Source: Firmicutes bacterium UBA5010 (GTDB taxonomy: Bacteria > Bacillota > Clostridia > Tissierellales > Sedimentibacteraceae). From it: a DNA stretch of 54,953 nucleotides. Under the pieces are notes generated by a model, which did no database searches, had not been told where the DNA came from, and was given only the letters and a program-made list of their open reading frames with translations. Shown here piece after piece: positions 8,221 through 17,057 of this stretch (positions within the stretch are counted from its first letter, which is position 1; each line of letters opens with the position of its first letter). The translations under genes were made by a program, and so were the position numbers. The stretch lies in NCBI GenBank assembly GCA_002396645.1, contig DGYI01000037.1:1-54953 (forward strand). The letters run 5' to 3'.

Positions 8221-8445
8221 ATGATGCACAAATCATTTATTTTCTTGTGTACTAAACAACATGATACAAACATGAAATCCATAATAAAAGCAAAGACACA
8301 TCAATTACAGCATTTCATTTCAAGAAATTCGCTTTTATCATGCTTCTTCGATACGGAAGCAGCGATAAACGCTTTCCTAAAGAAATTTTATCTTAATCTT
8401 CATAATCATTACAAAGCAAAAATAATCCCAATTATATATACATGA
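8221..8445 (+). CDS. Small hypothetical protein
   Basis: About 74 residues, basic, rich in His, Asn, Lys and Phe (MMHKSFIFLCTKQHD start), with no family I recognise. Support for being real: a consensus promoter 34 bases upstream and GGAGG (8211-8215) at 5-8 bases from ATG 8221/8224. The in-frame ATG at 8209 overlaps the Shine-Dalgarno and is unlikely. It precedes ptsI by 46 bases on the same transcript, so it may be a leader peptide or small regulator of the PTS gene. Composition is less typical than its neighbours, so it could be a non-functional leader. Confidence 0.5.
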   Translation: MMHKSFIFLCTKQHDTNMKSIIKAKTHQLQHFISRNSLLSCFFDTEAAINAFLKKFYLNLHNHYKAKIIPIIYT

Positions 8446-8491
8446 ATTTAATCATGATCTTAACAATAAAAAACAAAGAAATGGGGATAAT

Positions 8492-10198
8492 ATGAAAGGT
8501 TTAGGAGTATCACAAGGAATAGGAATCGGCAAGGTTTTTAAATTAGAACCTAACGAAATTAAAGTAGAAAAAAAAGAAGCAGAAAATACTTCAGTAGAAA
8601 TAGAAAAATTAAATAATGCTATTATAGAGTGTAAATTGCAAATTAATAATATATATGAAATAACTTTAAAAAACATAGGCGAAAAAGAGGCAAAAATTTT
8701 CAAGGCACAGGAAATGATGCTGGAAGATGAGGATGTATTTGCTGAAGTGCATAATAAGATAAAAACAGAAAAGGTGAACTGCGAATTTGCACTTAATGAG
8801 GTGCTTAATAAATATATCAAGTTATTTGACAACATTGAGGATGAGTATTATAGAGACAGAGCTTACGACTTGAAAGACATAATGTACAGATTAACAAAAA
8901 TAATCTTGGGATATAAGATTATAAAATTATCAGATATTGATAACGGAACTGTTTTAGTTGCTTATGATCTTTCACCGTCTGATACCGCGCAAATCAATAA
9001 AGATAAAATTTCAGGCATAATTGTTGAGACAGGGGGCAGAACTTCCCATGCGGCTATAATAGCCAGAACTATGGAGATACCCACTGTAGTCGGTGTAGAA
9101 GGAATATACAAAAAAGTTAAATTCGGAGACGAAATAATCTGTGACGGAGCGACCGGAAAAATAAGCATTAATCCTTCGGATAAAATTAAGCAGTATTATA
9201 AATTAAAAAAACAAAAGGAAGATGATATAAAGAATAATTTAGTCGAGCAGATAGGCTTAGAAACTGTTACCTTAGACGGACATAAGGTTATGCTTGAGGC
9301 TAATATCGGTGTACCTGCAGATATAAAAAATGCCATAAAGAGCGATGCTGAGGCTATAGGTCTGGTCAGAAGCGAGTTCTTATATATGAGCAGGTCTAAA
9401 CTGCCTACAGAAGAAGAACAATTTCAGGCATATAAGGAAATTGCGGTAAAAATGAAAGGCAAGCCCGTAGTAATCAGAACACTTGATGTCGGCGGAGACA
9501 AAGAATTGCCTTATTTAAAAATACCTACGGAAATGAACCCGTTTTTAGGATATAGAGCTATAAGACTATGCTTAGATAATACGGATATATTCAAATCACA
9601 ATTAAGAGCTATATTAAGAGCGAGTGCATACGGAAGAGTCAAAATACTTTTCCCTATGATTTCCAGCATAAGTGAATTAAGAGGCGCGAAAAAACTATAC
9701 TTTGAAACAAGACAAGAATTAATAGATGAGGGCATAGCAATAGGAGATAATATAGAATTAGGTATAATGATTGAAATTCCTTCTGCAGCAATAATATCTG
9801 ACATATTGGCTAAGGAAGTTGACTTTTTCAGTATCGGAACCAATGACTTAATTCAATATACACTTGCTGTTGACAGAATGAACTCTAAAATTAATCATTT
9901 ATACAATCAATACCATCCTGCGCTAATAAGACTTATAAAAAGCGTTATAGACAATGCACATGCCGCAAATATCAAAGTTGCCATGTGCGGAGAAATGGCG
10001 AGCGAGCCGAATTTAATACCATTGCTTCTGGGTATGGGATTAGATGAGTTCAGCATGAGTCCGTGCTCAATATTAAAGTCAAGACATATAATAAGGTCAC
10101 TTTCAAAAAAAGAATGTGAAGAACTTTTAGATGAGGTTTTAAACCTTGAAGCCGGGATAGAAGTAGAAAGTTATTTGATTTCCAAATTAAATCGTTAA
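8492..10198 (+). CDS. ptsI: PEP-protein phosphotransferase, PTS enzyme I
   Basis: Takes phosphate from PEP and passes it to HPr, the entry step of PTS sugar uptake, in the cytoplasm. 568 residues, normal length. The N-terminal HPr-binding and swivelling domains carry GGRTSHAAIIAR (about residues 180-191) with the phosphorylated histidine. The C-terminal TIM barrel carries the PEP site: VIRTLDVGGDKELPY, FLGYRAIR, and MCGEMASEP with the active cysteine. The ATG follows AATGGGGATA. No HPr gene is adjacent, as is common in Clostridia. Confidence 0.97.
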   Translation: MKGLGVSQGIGIGKVFKLEPNEIKVEKKEAENTSVEIEKLNNAIIECKLQINNIYEITLKNIGEKEAKIFKAQEMMLEDEDVFAEVHNKIKTEKVNCEFALNEVLNKYIKLFDNIEDEYYRDRAYDLKDIMYRLTKIILGYKIIKLSDIDNGTVLVAYDLSPSDTAQINKDKISGIIVETGGRTSHAAIIARTMEIPTVVGVEGIYKKVKFGDEIICDGATGKISINPSDKIKQYYKLKKQKEDDIKNNLVEQIGLETVTLDGHKVMLEANIGVPADIKNAIKSDAEAIGLVRSEFLYMSRSKLPTEEEQFQAYKEIAVKMKGKPVVIRTLDVGGDKELPYLKIPTEMNPFLGYRAIRLCLDNTDIFKSQLRAILRASAYGRVKILFPMISSISELRGAKKLYFETRQELIDEGIAIGDNIELGIMIEIPSAAIISDILAKEVDFFSIGTNDLIQYTLAVDRMNSKINHLYNQYHPALIRLIKSVIDNAHAANIKVAMCGEMASEPNLIPLLLGMGLDEFSMSPCSILKSRHIIRSLSKKECEELLDEVLNLEAGIEVESYLISKLNR

Positions 10199-10220
10199 AA
10201 TTAGACTGGGAGAAGAAGAC

Positions 10221-10796
10221 ATGAAAAAAATATCTATAGTGTTTCACAGTGTTGGCGGAAACAACTACTTAATGGCAAAAGCGTTTTACAATAATTTAAA
10301 AAACAGAAATATAGAGGTTAATATATTTAAGGTAAGAGACGAAGATTTTGAAAAATTAGCGGATACACTTGCAATTGCAAAAGAATATAAAGATGAAATT
10401 ATGTCCGTTGAATTATATGATTTTAAAGAGCTGCTAGACAGCGATATAATAATTTTAGGCTCTCCAACCTACTACGGAAATGTTTCGGCAGAAATCAAAG
10501 CATTTATGGACGAGTTTTCAGACTACTGGTCTGAAGCAAAATTTTACGGTAAAAGGCTGTTTTCCTTTACCTGTGCAGGAACAACCGAAGGCGGCGGAGA
10601 CATGTGCCTGAATGCAATAAATATTTTTGCTCAGCATGTGGGAATGTCGGTTATACCTGTACCAAGCAATTTATTGGAAGGTCAAAGCTTCCCTGCATAC
10701 GGACTAATTCATTATGTAGGAGACAATGGAGATATAAGACCGAATGAAAGAATAAAAAAAGCAATAGACAAAATGTGCGAGATACTTTGTGTCTAA
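10221..10796 (+). CDS. Flavodoxin-like / NAD(P)H oxidoreductase family protein
   Basis: A 191-residue cytoplasmic flavoprotein of the flavodoxin/WrbA type. The N-terminal MKKISIVFHSVGGNNYLMAKAF matches the FMN phosphate loop, and ILGSPTYYGNVSAEIKAFMDE is the typical second flavin-contact loop. FTCAGTTEGGG is the third. It would carry FMN and move electrons; a quinone reductase or electron carrier role is possible. GGGAGAAG lies ahead of the ATG. It starts 23 bases after ptsI and may be co-transcribed. Confidence 0.85.
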   Translation: MKKISIVFHSVGGNNYLMAKAFYNNLKNRNIEVNIFKVRDEDFEKLADTLAIAKEYKDEIMSVELYDFKELLDSDIIILGSPTYYGNVSAEIKAFMDEFSDYWSEAKFYGKRLFSFTCAGTTEGGGDMCLNAINIFAQHVGMSVIPVPSNLLEGQSFPAYGLIHYVGDNGDIRPNERIKKAIDKMCEILCV

Positions 10797-10876
10797 AATA
10801 TTATTAAAATAGCTTGACACTCTTGCGCAAAAAAATTCAAACTCTCAAACCATGTTTGAGACTAATGGAGGTAAAC

Positions 10877-11380
10877 ATGGAAAAGAAAGTTACGAAAAAA
10901 CAACATATAAGTAAGGACTGTTTTATATGCGGTACAGAAAATATAGCAGGCCTCAAAATGAAATTTTATGAGCTTGAAAATGGCGAATTAGCCGGAATCT
11001 TTACGGCGCAGGATATTCATCAGAGCTATCCGAACAGAGCTCACGGAGGAGTTTTAGCAGCAATTCTGGATGAGGCTATAGGAAGATCAATGATGCTTGA
11101 GGAGCCTGATTCGTGGGGAGTGACTGTTGAACTTAACATAAAATATAAAAAACCTGTGCCCTTAAATGAAGAACTCAAAGTAATAGCAAGACCTGTAAGA
11201 AACACCAGAAAAATATTTGAGGCAGAAGGCGAAATACTGCTTAATAACGGTGATGTTGCAGTCACAGCATATGGCAAATATGTTAAAATGCCGGTCAGTA
11301 AAATATCCGAAAACGTAGAAAATATTGATGATTTTATGCATTACGAAGAAGAAAAAGGACCTGAAAAGATAGATTATTAA
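10877..11380 (+). CDS. PaaI/4HBT-type hotdog thioesterase
   Basis: About 167 residues with a hotdog-fold core: an N-terminal DCFICGTEN segment, then YPNRAHGGVLAAILDEAIGRSMM, the active-site helix of PaaI-like acyl-CoA thioesterases (HGG with a downstream Asp/Glu), and paired strands to about residue 145. It would hydrolyse an acyl-CoA; substrate unknown. Start chosen at ATG 10877 with TGGAGGT (10866-10872) 5 bases upstream; the longer in-frame start at 10814 has no good site. A small hairpin (stem TCTCAAA/TTTGAGA, about 10843-10861) sits just before the Shine-Dalgarno and could influence expression. Confidence 0.85.
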   Translation: MEKKVTKKQHISKDCFICGTENIAGLKMKFYELENGELAGIFTAQDIHQSYPNRAHGGVLAAILDEAIGRSMMLEEPDSWGVTVELNIKYKKPVPLNEELKVIARPVRNTRKIFEAEGEILLNNGDVAVTAYGKYVKMPVSKISENVENIDDFMHYEEEKGPEKIDY

Positions 11381-11451
11381 TATAAGATTTAAACAATATA
11401 CAAATTTTACACTTCACGAATGACTATAATTACACACTGAAAGGAAAGTTA

Positions 11452-12837
11452 ATGAAAAAGGGAGATATAATTGAAATTAAAATAAAGGATGTACTGTTCC
11501 CCAATAAAGCAATAGCAGAATATAACGGAAATACAGTAATTGTTAAAAATGCACTCTTGGGGCAAATTGTACAAGCCAAAATATCTAAAATTAAAAAAAG
11601 CGAGATAGAGGCTAAGCTTGTAGAGGTCACAAAAAAAGCAGATTATGAACAAGACCCTGCCTGCAAGCACTTTGGCTCTTGCGGAGGCTGCTTATATCAA
11701 ACAATTCCTTACGAAAAACAGCTTGAATTAAAACAAAATCAAGTAAAAAAAATAATAGATGAGATATGTACTGACTATGAGATGCTGCCAATAGTTGAAA
11801 GTCCAAAGCAATTTGAATATAGAAACAAAATGGAATTTTCCTTCGGCGATGCAGTAAAAGGCGGACCATTAACCCTGGGGCTTCATCAAAAAAACAGATT
11901 CTATGAAATAGTAACAGTAGATGACTGCAGAATAGTAGATGAAGATTTCAGAGTAATTTTAAAAAAAACACTTGAGTATTTCATACAAAACAATACAAGC
12001 TTTTACCACAAGATGTCAAAGGAAGGCTTCCTGAGATATTTGGTTGTAAGAAAATGCGCAAAAACAGAGGAAATATTGATTAATCTGGTTACTTCATCAC
12101 AAGGAACTCTGAATGAAGAGGAATTTGTAAACATGCTTAATTCACTGAAATTAAGCGGTACAATAAAGTGCATAGCTCATTCCGTAACAGACTCAATAGC
12201 AGACGTAGTAAAAGCAGAAGAAATGAAAATCCTCTACGGTCAAGACCGCATTGAGGAAGAACTTTTAGGCTTAAAATTCAATATATCAGCTTTCTCCTTT
12301 TTCCAAACAAACTCACTGGGTGCAGAAAAACTATACAGCGTAGTAAAAGACTTCACAGGAGACACAAAAAACAAAGTAATATACGACCTATACTCAGGAA
12401 CAGGCACAATAGGCCAAATAGTATCCGAAAACGCCAAAACAGTCATAGGCATAGAAATAGTAGAAGAAGCAGTAAAAAAAGCAAACGAAAATGTAAAGCT
12501 AAACAACATAAAAAACTGCAGCTTCATAGCAGGAGACGTCCTTGAAAAAGTAGACGAACTAACAAAAATAGACGGAGCCAACACCCCCGACATAATAATC
12601 CTAGACCCACCAAGAGAAGGCATCCACCCAAAAGCCCTAAAAAAGATAATAGACTATAACCCTGAAACGTTTATTTATATATCATGCAAACCAACATCAC
12701 TATCAAAAGATTTGCCGGAGTTTTTGAGTGCGGGGTATAAGGTTGAGAAGATTAGATGTGTTGATATGTTTCCTATGACTGGGCACGTTGAGAGTATAAT
12801 TCTGATGACGTATTGTGGTTCAGAAGGCAAAAAGTAG
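11452..12837 (+). CDS. rlmD: 23S rRNA (uracil-C5)-methyltransferase, RlmD/RumA family
   Basis: Methylates a 23S rRNA uridine with SAM. 461 residues: N-terminal TRAM domain, a [4Fe-4S] cysteine set (CKHFGSCGGC near residue 71), a central domain, and a Rossmann methyltransferase domain with YDLYSGTGTIG (about 309), DPPREG (about 384) and YISCKP with the catalytic Cys (about 407). The C-terminus runs from GHVESIIL into MTYCGSEGKK, which differs from the usual short end and suggests that an element has inserted in the 3' end of the gene. Wobble bases switch sharply within the gene: 12301-12660 ends almost only in A or C, 12721-12780 almost only in T or G. GAAAGGAAAG precedes the ATG. Confidence 0.95.
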   Translation: MKKGDIIEIKIKDVLFPNKAIAEYNGNTVIVKNALLGQIVQAKISKIKKSEIEAKLVEVTKKADYEQDPACKHFGSCGGCLYQTIPYEKQLELKQNQVKKIIDEICTDYEMLPIVESPKQFEYRNKMEFSFGDAVKGGPLTLGLHQKNRFYEIVTVDDCRIVDEDFRVILKKTLEYFIQNNTSFYHKMSKEGFLRYLVVRKCAKTEEILINLVTSSQGTLNEEEFVNMLNSLKLSGTIKCIAHSVTDSIADVVKAEEMKILYGQDRIEEELLGLKFNISAFSFFQTNSLGAEKLYSVVKDFTGDTKNKVIYDLYSGTGTIGQIVSENAKTVIGIEIVEEAVKKANENVKLNNIKNCSFIAGDVLEKVDELTKIDGANTPDIIILDPPREGIHPKALKKIIDYNPETFIYISCKPTSLSKDLPEFLSAGYKVEKIRCVDMFPMTGHVESIILMTYCGSEGKK

Positions 12838-12880
12838 AAGTTGACCACAACATATAGTGGTTTGAGGGTGATTTTGGAGC

Positions 12881-12909
12881 AAAAAACGAGACTAAAAACA
12901 CCGTTTTTT
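12881..12909 (+). terminator. Weak terminator-like inverted repeat after rlmD
   Basis: AAAAAACG (12881-12888) pairs with CGTTTTTT (12902-12909) around a 13-base loop. The T-run lies in the 3' arm. The stem is A/T-rich, so function is uncertain. Confidence 0.4.
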
Positions 12910-12984
12910 GACCCCTATTTTTAGGGTGATTTATAGATGACATAGGGTAAATTGAGTTGTGACACCCTAAAGGTGGAAAAATTG

Positions 12985-13038
12985 ATGGCTCAGAAAGAGG
13001 GAGAAATAATCCTCAGGGTTGATAAGAATTTTATATAA
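12985..13038 (+). CDS. 17-codon mini-ORF near the element's left end
   Basis: ATG at 12985, with AAGGTGG (12970-12976) 8 bases upstream, encodes MAQKEGEIILRVDKNFI and stops at TAA. It may be a short leader peptide or the remnant of a longer element gene. No homology is claimed. Confidence 0.3.
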   Translation: MAQKEGEIILRVDKNFI

Positions 13039-13050
13039 TCTAATCTAATG

Positions 13051-13093
13051 TAGTGGTAGTTGTTTTGAAACAGCTGCCACTATAGTTTTTTAT
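13051..13093 (+). terminator. Strong intrinsic terminator
   Basis: TAGTGGTAGTTG (13051-13062) pairs with CAGCTGCCACTA (13071-13082) with two G-T pairs, followed by a T-rich tail. It separates chromosomal and element transcription. Confidence 0.85.
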
Positions 13094-13259
13094 TCTTTTT
13101 GAAATTTTATTTCAAACTATTTTAGAACCTACAATAATTATTTTTCAAAAAACGTTTGTATTGAAAGCACCCTTTTATAGTACTATTATCGTAAGCAGGT
13201 GTTTTTAGATGTTTCAATTCAGTTATTAAAAAACACTTGAATAAATGCTCATATAACTA

Positions 13260-13288
13260 TTGACATATGAGAAAAATAATAATATAAT
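13260..13288 (+). promoter_or_regulatory. Promoter of the metal-resistance operon
   Basis: Exact TTGACA (13260-13265), 17-base spacer, exact TATAAT (13283-13288). Transcription would start just before the palindrome at 13299-13328. Confidence 0.85.
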
Positions 13289-13298
13289 AAATACACAA

Positions 13299-13328
13299 CG
13301 TATGAATGCTTGTTCAAGTATTCATACG
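13299..13328. promoter_or_regulatory. ArsR/CadC-type operator palindrome
   Basis: CGTATGAAT (13299-13307) and ATTCATACG (13320-13328) are perfect inverted arms, extended inward by CTTG/CAAG. The TATGAA...TTCATA arms match the known SmtB/CzrA/CadC operator type. It lies at about +4 to +33, where a bound repressor would block transcription. Confidence 0.85.
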
Positions 13329-13353
13329 AAATGTTTAAAAAAGAGGTGATAAT

Positions 13354-13722
13354 ATGACTGAAAAATTTAATTTAATTGAAAGATGTGACTGCAATGTAAT
13401 TCATGAGGATATTGTAAATCAAGTTAGAGATAAAATGCCTCAAGAAGAAAGCCTTTACGATCTAGCAGAATTATTTAAAGTATTTGGAGATTCAACACGA
13501 ATCAGGATACTATGGGCTTTACATGAAGCTGAAATGTGTGTTTGTGATATCGCTGTATTACTTAACATGACACAATCAGCAATTTCCCATCAGCTGAGAG
13601 TCTTAAAACAAGCTAATTTAGTGAAAAACAGAAAAGAAGGCAAAGTAGTATATTATTCATTAGTTGATGATCATGTAAGAGAAATATTTGACCAAGGTCT
13701 AATTCATATCAACGAGAAGTAG
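13354..13722 (+). CDS. ArsR/SmtB-family metal-sensing repressor (CadC/CzrA-like)
   Basis: 122-residue dimeric winged-helix repressor. The recognition region is MTQSAISHQLRVL. It has both classic metal sites: cysteines C11 and C13 with C62 and C64 in the MCVCD helix (CadC-type cadmium/lead site), and D105-x-H107 with H118 in the last helix (CzrA-type zinc site spacing). It should release the operator at 13299-13328 when Zn, Cd or Pb binds, turning on the HMA protein and P-type ATPase that follow. Shine-Dalgarno AGAGGTGATA precedes the ATG. The 145 bases to the next gene hold no clear terminator, so one operon is likely. Confidence 0.92.
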   Translation: MTEKFNLIERCDCNVIHEDIVNQVRDKMPQEESLYDLAELFKVFGDSTRIRILWALHEAEMCVCDIAVLLNMTQSAISHQLRVLKQANLVKNRKEGKVVYYSLVDDHVREIFDQGLIHINEK

Positions 13723-13867
13723 TAATGCGGTAGAATAGAATATTTTTTGAAGATATTTGGGCAGATATTTAAGTCTTCATATCAAATGAGCAATGCTTCA
13801 AGAAAATTTGAAAAAGACTTGTAGTATTCAAAATAAAATTACAAATAATATTTAGGAGGATTTAATA

Positions 13868-14089
13868 ATGAAAAAGAAATTTATACTTGAAGGTTTAGAT
13901 TGTGCAAATTGCGCGGCAAAAATGGAAAAGGCTATTAATGAGCTTGATGGAGTGAAAGAAGCTACTGTTAACTTTATGACCACAAAACTTGTTATTGATG
14001 GTGAGGATGAAAAAATGCCTACAATAATAGCAGAGGCTGAAAAAATAGTTAAAAAAATTGAACCTGATACTATTATGAAAAGGGTATAA
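13868..14089 (+). CDS. Heavy-metal-associated (HMA) domain protein
   Basis: 73-residue single HMA domain: MKKKFILEGLDCANCAAKME with the CxxC metal site (C12, C15), followed by the usual beta-alpha-beta-beta-alpha-beta pattern. It is the size and form of a copper/zinc chaperone or of the N-terminal domain of a P1B ATPase. The ATPase immediately downstream lacks its own HMA domain, so this protein probably acts in trans in its place. TTTAGGAGGATTTAATA precedes the start. Confidence 0.9.
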   Translation: MKKKFILEGLDCANCAAKMEKAINELDGVKEATVNFMTTKLVIDGEDEKMPTIIAEAEKIVKKIEPDTIMKRV

Positions 14090-14103
14090 GGGGGTATGCA
14101 AAA

Positions 14104-15948
14104 ATGAAGAAACGATTGTGGCGAATAATAATTGGTGCAGCCGTGTTAGTTGCAGCAGCAATTATTAATTTTAATAATGAATGGTTACAGATTGCTCTCT
14201 TTATAATAAGTTACATTATTGTAGGTGGAGATGTTGTAAAAAGAGCTGTAAAAAATATTTTTAAAGGTCAAGTTTTCGATGAAAACTTTTTAATGAGTAT
14301 TGCAACAATTGGTGCATTTTTTATTGGTGAGTATCCTGAAGGTGTTGCAGTTATGCTGTTTTATCAAGTTGGAGAACTGTTTCAAAGCTATGCAGTTGGC
14401 AAGTCGAGAAAGTCAATTGCAAGCCTTATGGATATTCGACCAGATTATGCAAATGTTAAAAAAGGCGATGAACTTGTCAAAGTTGACCCAGATGAAGTAC
14501 AAATTGGAGATATTATTGTAATTAAAGCAGGAGAAAAAATTCCTCTTGATGGCAAGGTAATTGAGGGAAGTTCAATGATTGATACATCGGCACTAACAGG
14601 CGAATCTATTCCTCGTGAAGTAGAAGTTGGAAGTGATATCCTAAGTGGGTGCATCAACATTAATGGAGTTATTACAGCAGAGGTTACCAAGGAATTTGGA
14701 GAATCTACTGTAAGTAAAATTCTTGATTTAGTTGAAAATGCAAGTAGTAAAAAATCCAATTCAGAACAATTTATTACGAAGTTTGCGAGATATTATACAC
14801 CGGTTGTGGTTATAATCGCAGTTTTTCTAGCTATTATACCGCCTCTTGTTATAGACGGGGCGACTTTTAGTGATTGGATATATAGAGCACTAGCATTCCT
14901 TGTGGTATCCTGTCCGTGTGCTTTAGTTATTTCAATTCCTTTGAGTTTCTTCGGTGGAATAGGTGGAGCCTCAAAAAAAGGTATTTTAGTCAAGGGTAGT
15001 AACTATTTAGAGGCATTAGCAGAAACTGAAATTGTTGTTTTTGATAAAACTGGAACACTAACGAAAGGTGTATTTAATGTACAGGAAATTCATCCAGAAG
15101 GAGTTTCCAAAGAAGAGCTACTAGAATTAACTGCATATGTGGAAAGCTATTCCAATCATCCGATTTCACTTTCACTGAAACGTGCATATGGCAAAGAAAT
15201 AGACAATGGACGTATTTCAGATGTAGAAGAGATATCAGGTCATGGTGTTATTGCAACAGTAGATGGCAAAAAGGTTATGGCAGGAAATATCAAACTTATG
15301 AAAATGATGGATATCCCTTATTTCAAGGGAGAGCTGATCGGTACTGCTGTACATGTTGCTGTTAATAACAAATATATAGGTTACATTGTAATTGCCGATG
15401 AGGTAAAGCCAGATTCAGCACAAGCAATCAAGGAACTTAAGGCAGCTAATATTAAACAAATAGTTATGTTGACAGGTGATAATAAAAGTGTTGGTTCAAA
15501 GGTTGCTAAAGAGCTTGGTGTTGATAAGGTTTATGCAGAACTGTTGCCAGCAGACAAAGTTGAAAAACTAGAAGAATTATTTTCGCAAAAATCTACAAAA
15601 GGTAAACTTGCTTTTGTTGGTGACGGAATCAATGATGCGCCTGTATTAGCTCGTGCAGACATTGGAATAGCAATGGGTGGTTTAGGTTCTGATGCGGCCA
15701 TTGAAGCTGCTGATATTGTAATTATGACTGATGAGCCATCGAAAATTGCTACTGCAATGAAGATTTCTAAAAAGACACTAAAAATTGCACATCAAAACAT
15801 AGTATTTGCAATTGGAATAAAAATAATTGTTCTTATTTTGAGTGCTTTTGGAATAACTACTATGTGGGCAGCTATATTTGCAGATGTAGGTGTAACTATC
15901 ATCGCAGTATTAAATGCTTTTAGAGCTTTGAATGTAAAGAATCTATAA
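14104..15948 (+). CDS. P1B-type heavy-metal ATPase (Zn/Cd/Pb exporter)
   Basis: 614 residues. Exports divalent soft metal ions from the cytoplasm using ATP. Visible: N-terminal membrane helices, the TGES actuator loop (ALTGESIPREV), the CPC membrane metal site in VSCPCALVIS (about residue 270), phosphorylation motif DKTGT (about 316), the HP-locus SNHPIS, and GDGINDAPVLARADIGIAMG near the hinge. CPC followed by the Zn/Cd-type C-terminal helices fits ZntA/CadA rather than copper pumps. The N-terminal HMA domain is missing but encoded separately 15 bases upstream. AAGGGGGTATG precedes the ATG. Regulation by the ArsR protein is inferred. Confidence 0.94.
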   Translation: MKKRLWRIIIGAAVLVAAAIINFNNEWLQIALFIISYIIVGGDVVKRAVKNIFKGQVFDENFLMSIATIGAFFIGEYPEGVAVMLFYQVGELFQSYAVGKSRKSIASLMDIRPDYANVKKGDELVKVDPDEVQIGDIIVIKAGEKIPLDGKVIEGSSMIDTSALTGESIPREVEVGSDILSGCININGVITAEVTKEFGESTVSKILDLVENASSKKSNSEQFITKFARYYTPVVVIIAVFLAIIPPLVIDGATFSDWIYRALAFLVVSCPCALVISIPLSFFGGIGGASKKGILVKGSNYLEALAETEIVVFDKTGTLTKGVFNVQEIHPEGVSKEELLELTAYVESYSNHPISLSLKRAYGKEIDNGRISDVEEISGHGVIATVDGKKVMAGNIKLMKMMDIPYFKGELIGTAVHVAVNNKYIGYIVIADEVKPDSAQAIKELKAANIKQIVMLTGDNKSVGSKVAKELGVDKVYAELLPADKVEKLEELFSQKSTKGKLAFVGDGINDAPVLARADIGIAMGGLGSDAAIEAADIVIMTDEPSKIATAMKISKKTLKIAHQNIVFAIGIKIIVLILSAFGITTMWAAIFADVGVTIIAVLNAFRALNVKNL

Positions 15949-16052
15949 ACTATTTTTCCTATTCACCCCCCTTGTTTGATACCGATAATTGATGAGACAA
16001 TCAAGGGGTATAAATTACAAAATGAAACTTTTTAAAGGCAAATGAAAATTAA

Positions 16053-16163
16053 GGCCTAAGACAATGGAAGCCTGCACAAGGGCAGAAATTTAAAACTATA
16101 AATGAAAATTGGTTGGTATATGACCTTGAATTAGATGGTTTAAAAGATATGGAGGTTATGTAA
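16053..16163 (+). pseudogene. Possible C-terminal coding remnant without a start codon
   Basis: The frame from 16053 (just after an in-frame TAA) reads GLRQWKPAQGQKFKTINENW and on to KDMEVM before TAA 16161-16163. It looks like protein sequence but has no ATG/GTG/TTG with a ribosome site. It may be the tail of a gene lost when the ATPase and CopZ-like genes were joined. Confidence 0.3.
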
Positions 16164-16643
<480 letters not shown>

Positions 16644-16903
16644 TTATTGTGCAAATGGCTAAAATTGAAAAAAACGTAGCTACTCTTGATTTATGGGGTT
16701 TAACAAATGCGATTAGATTGAAGTCTTACAGATTCGAAATCAAAATAAAGGTCTACCTGATGTTAATATAATATTGTGAAAACACAAATTATTTGATTGT
16801 CAGAAAAGAATAGTTGATTTCTAACCAAAGTATTAGGTTATATTCCATTAGTAGAAAATGTCATATCTTTTATACTAACAATAACATGCAAAAACTTCAA
16901 CAG

Positions 16904-16937
16904 CACTGAGATATAAAAATCTTGGTGTTTTTGTTTT
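16904..16937 (+). terminator. Intrinsic terminator
   Basis: CACTGAGAT (16904-16912) pairs with ATCTTGGTG (16919-16927), with two G-T pairs, followed by TTTTTGTTTT. Confidence 0.75.
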
Positions 16938-16977
16938 ATATAAATCTAAAACTAAAACTAAATAAAGAAACCCAAAG

Positions 16978-17025
16978 AGGCGAAGTCTTCGGTCAACTTA
17001 TGATCGATAGTCTTCGCCTTTTTTT
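16978..17025 (+). terminator. Leader terminator hairpin before the 17058 gene
   Basis: AGGCGAAG (16978-16985) pairs with CTTCGCCT (17012-17019), then a run of T to 17025. It sits 33 bases before the next ATG, the same arrangement seen before other element genes. Confidence 0.8.
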
Positions 17026-17057
17026 ATTTCAAAAGTAAGAAGAAAGGACTGAGAACA

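Larger units (their letters stand above)
12838..13259. other. Non-coding junction between rlmD and the metal cassette (attL candidate region)
   Basis: About 420 bases with no substantial gene. It holds a 10-base direct repeat AGGGTGATTT at 12865-12874 and 12923-12932, a weak terminator-like repeat, a 17-codon mini-ORF with its own Shine-Dalgarno, and a strong terminator at 13051-13093. The short repeats next to a recombination site could be recombinase arm sites, which is inference. Confidence 0.5.
16644..17057. other. Non-coding gap with two terminators
   Basis: About 414 bases with no convincing gene on either strand. The left 250 bases are featureless and A/T-rich. The right part holds two terminator hairpins (16904-16937 and 16978-17025), the second directly in front of the next gene. 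Confidence 0.6.

Noticed and set aside
15967..16008. CCCCTTG/CAAGGGG hairpin after the P1B ATPase
   Set aside because: The loop is 27 bases and no T-run follows, so I do not call it a terminator.
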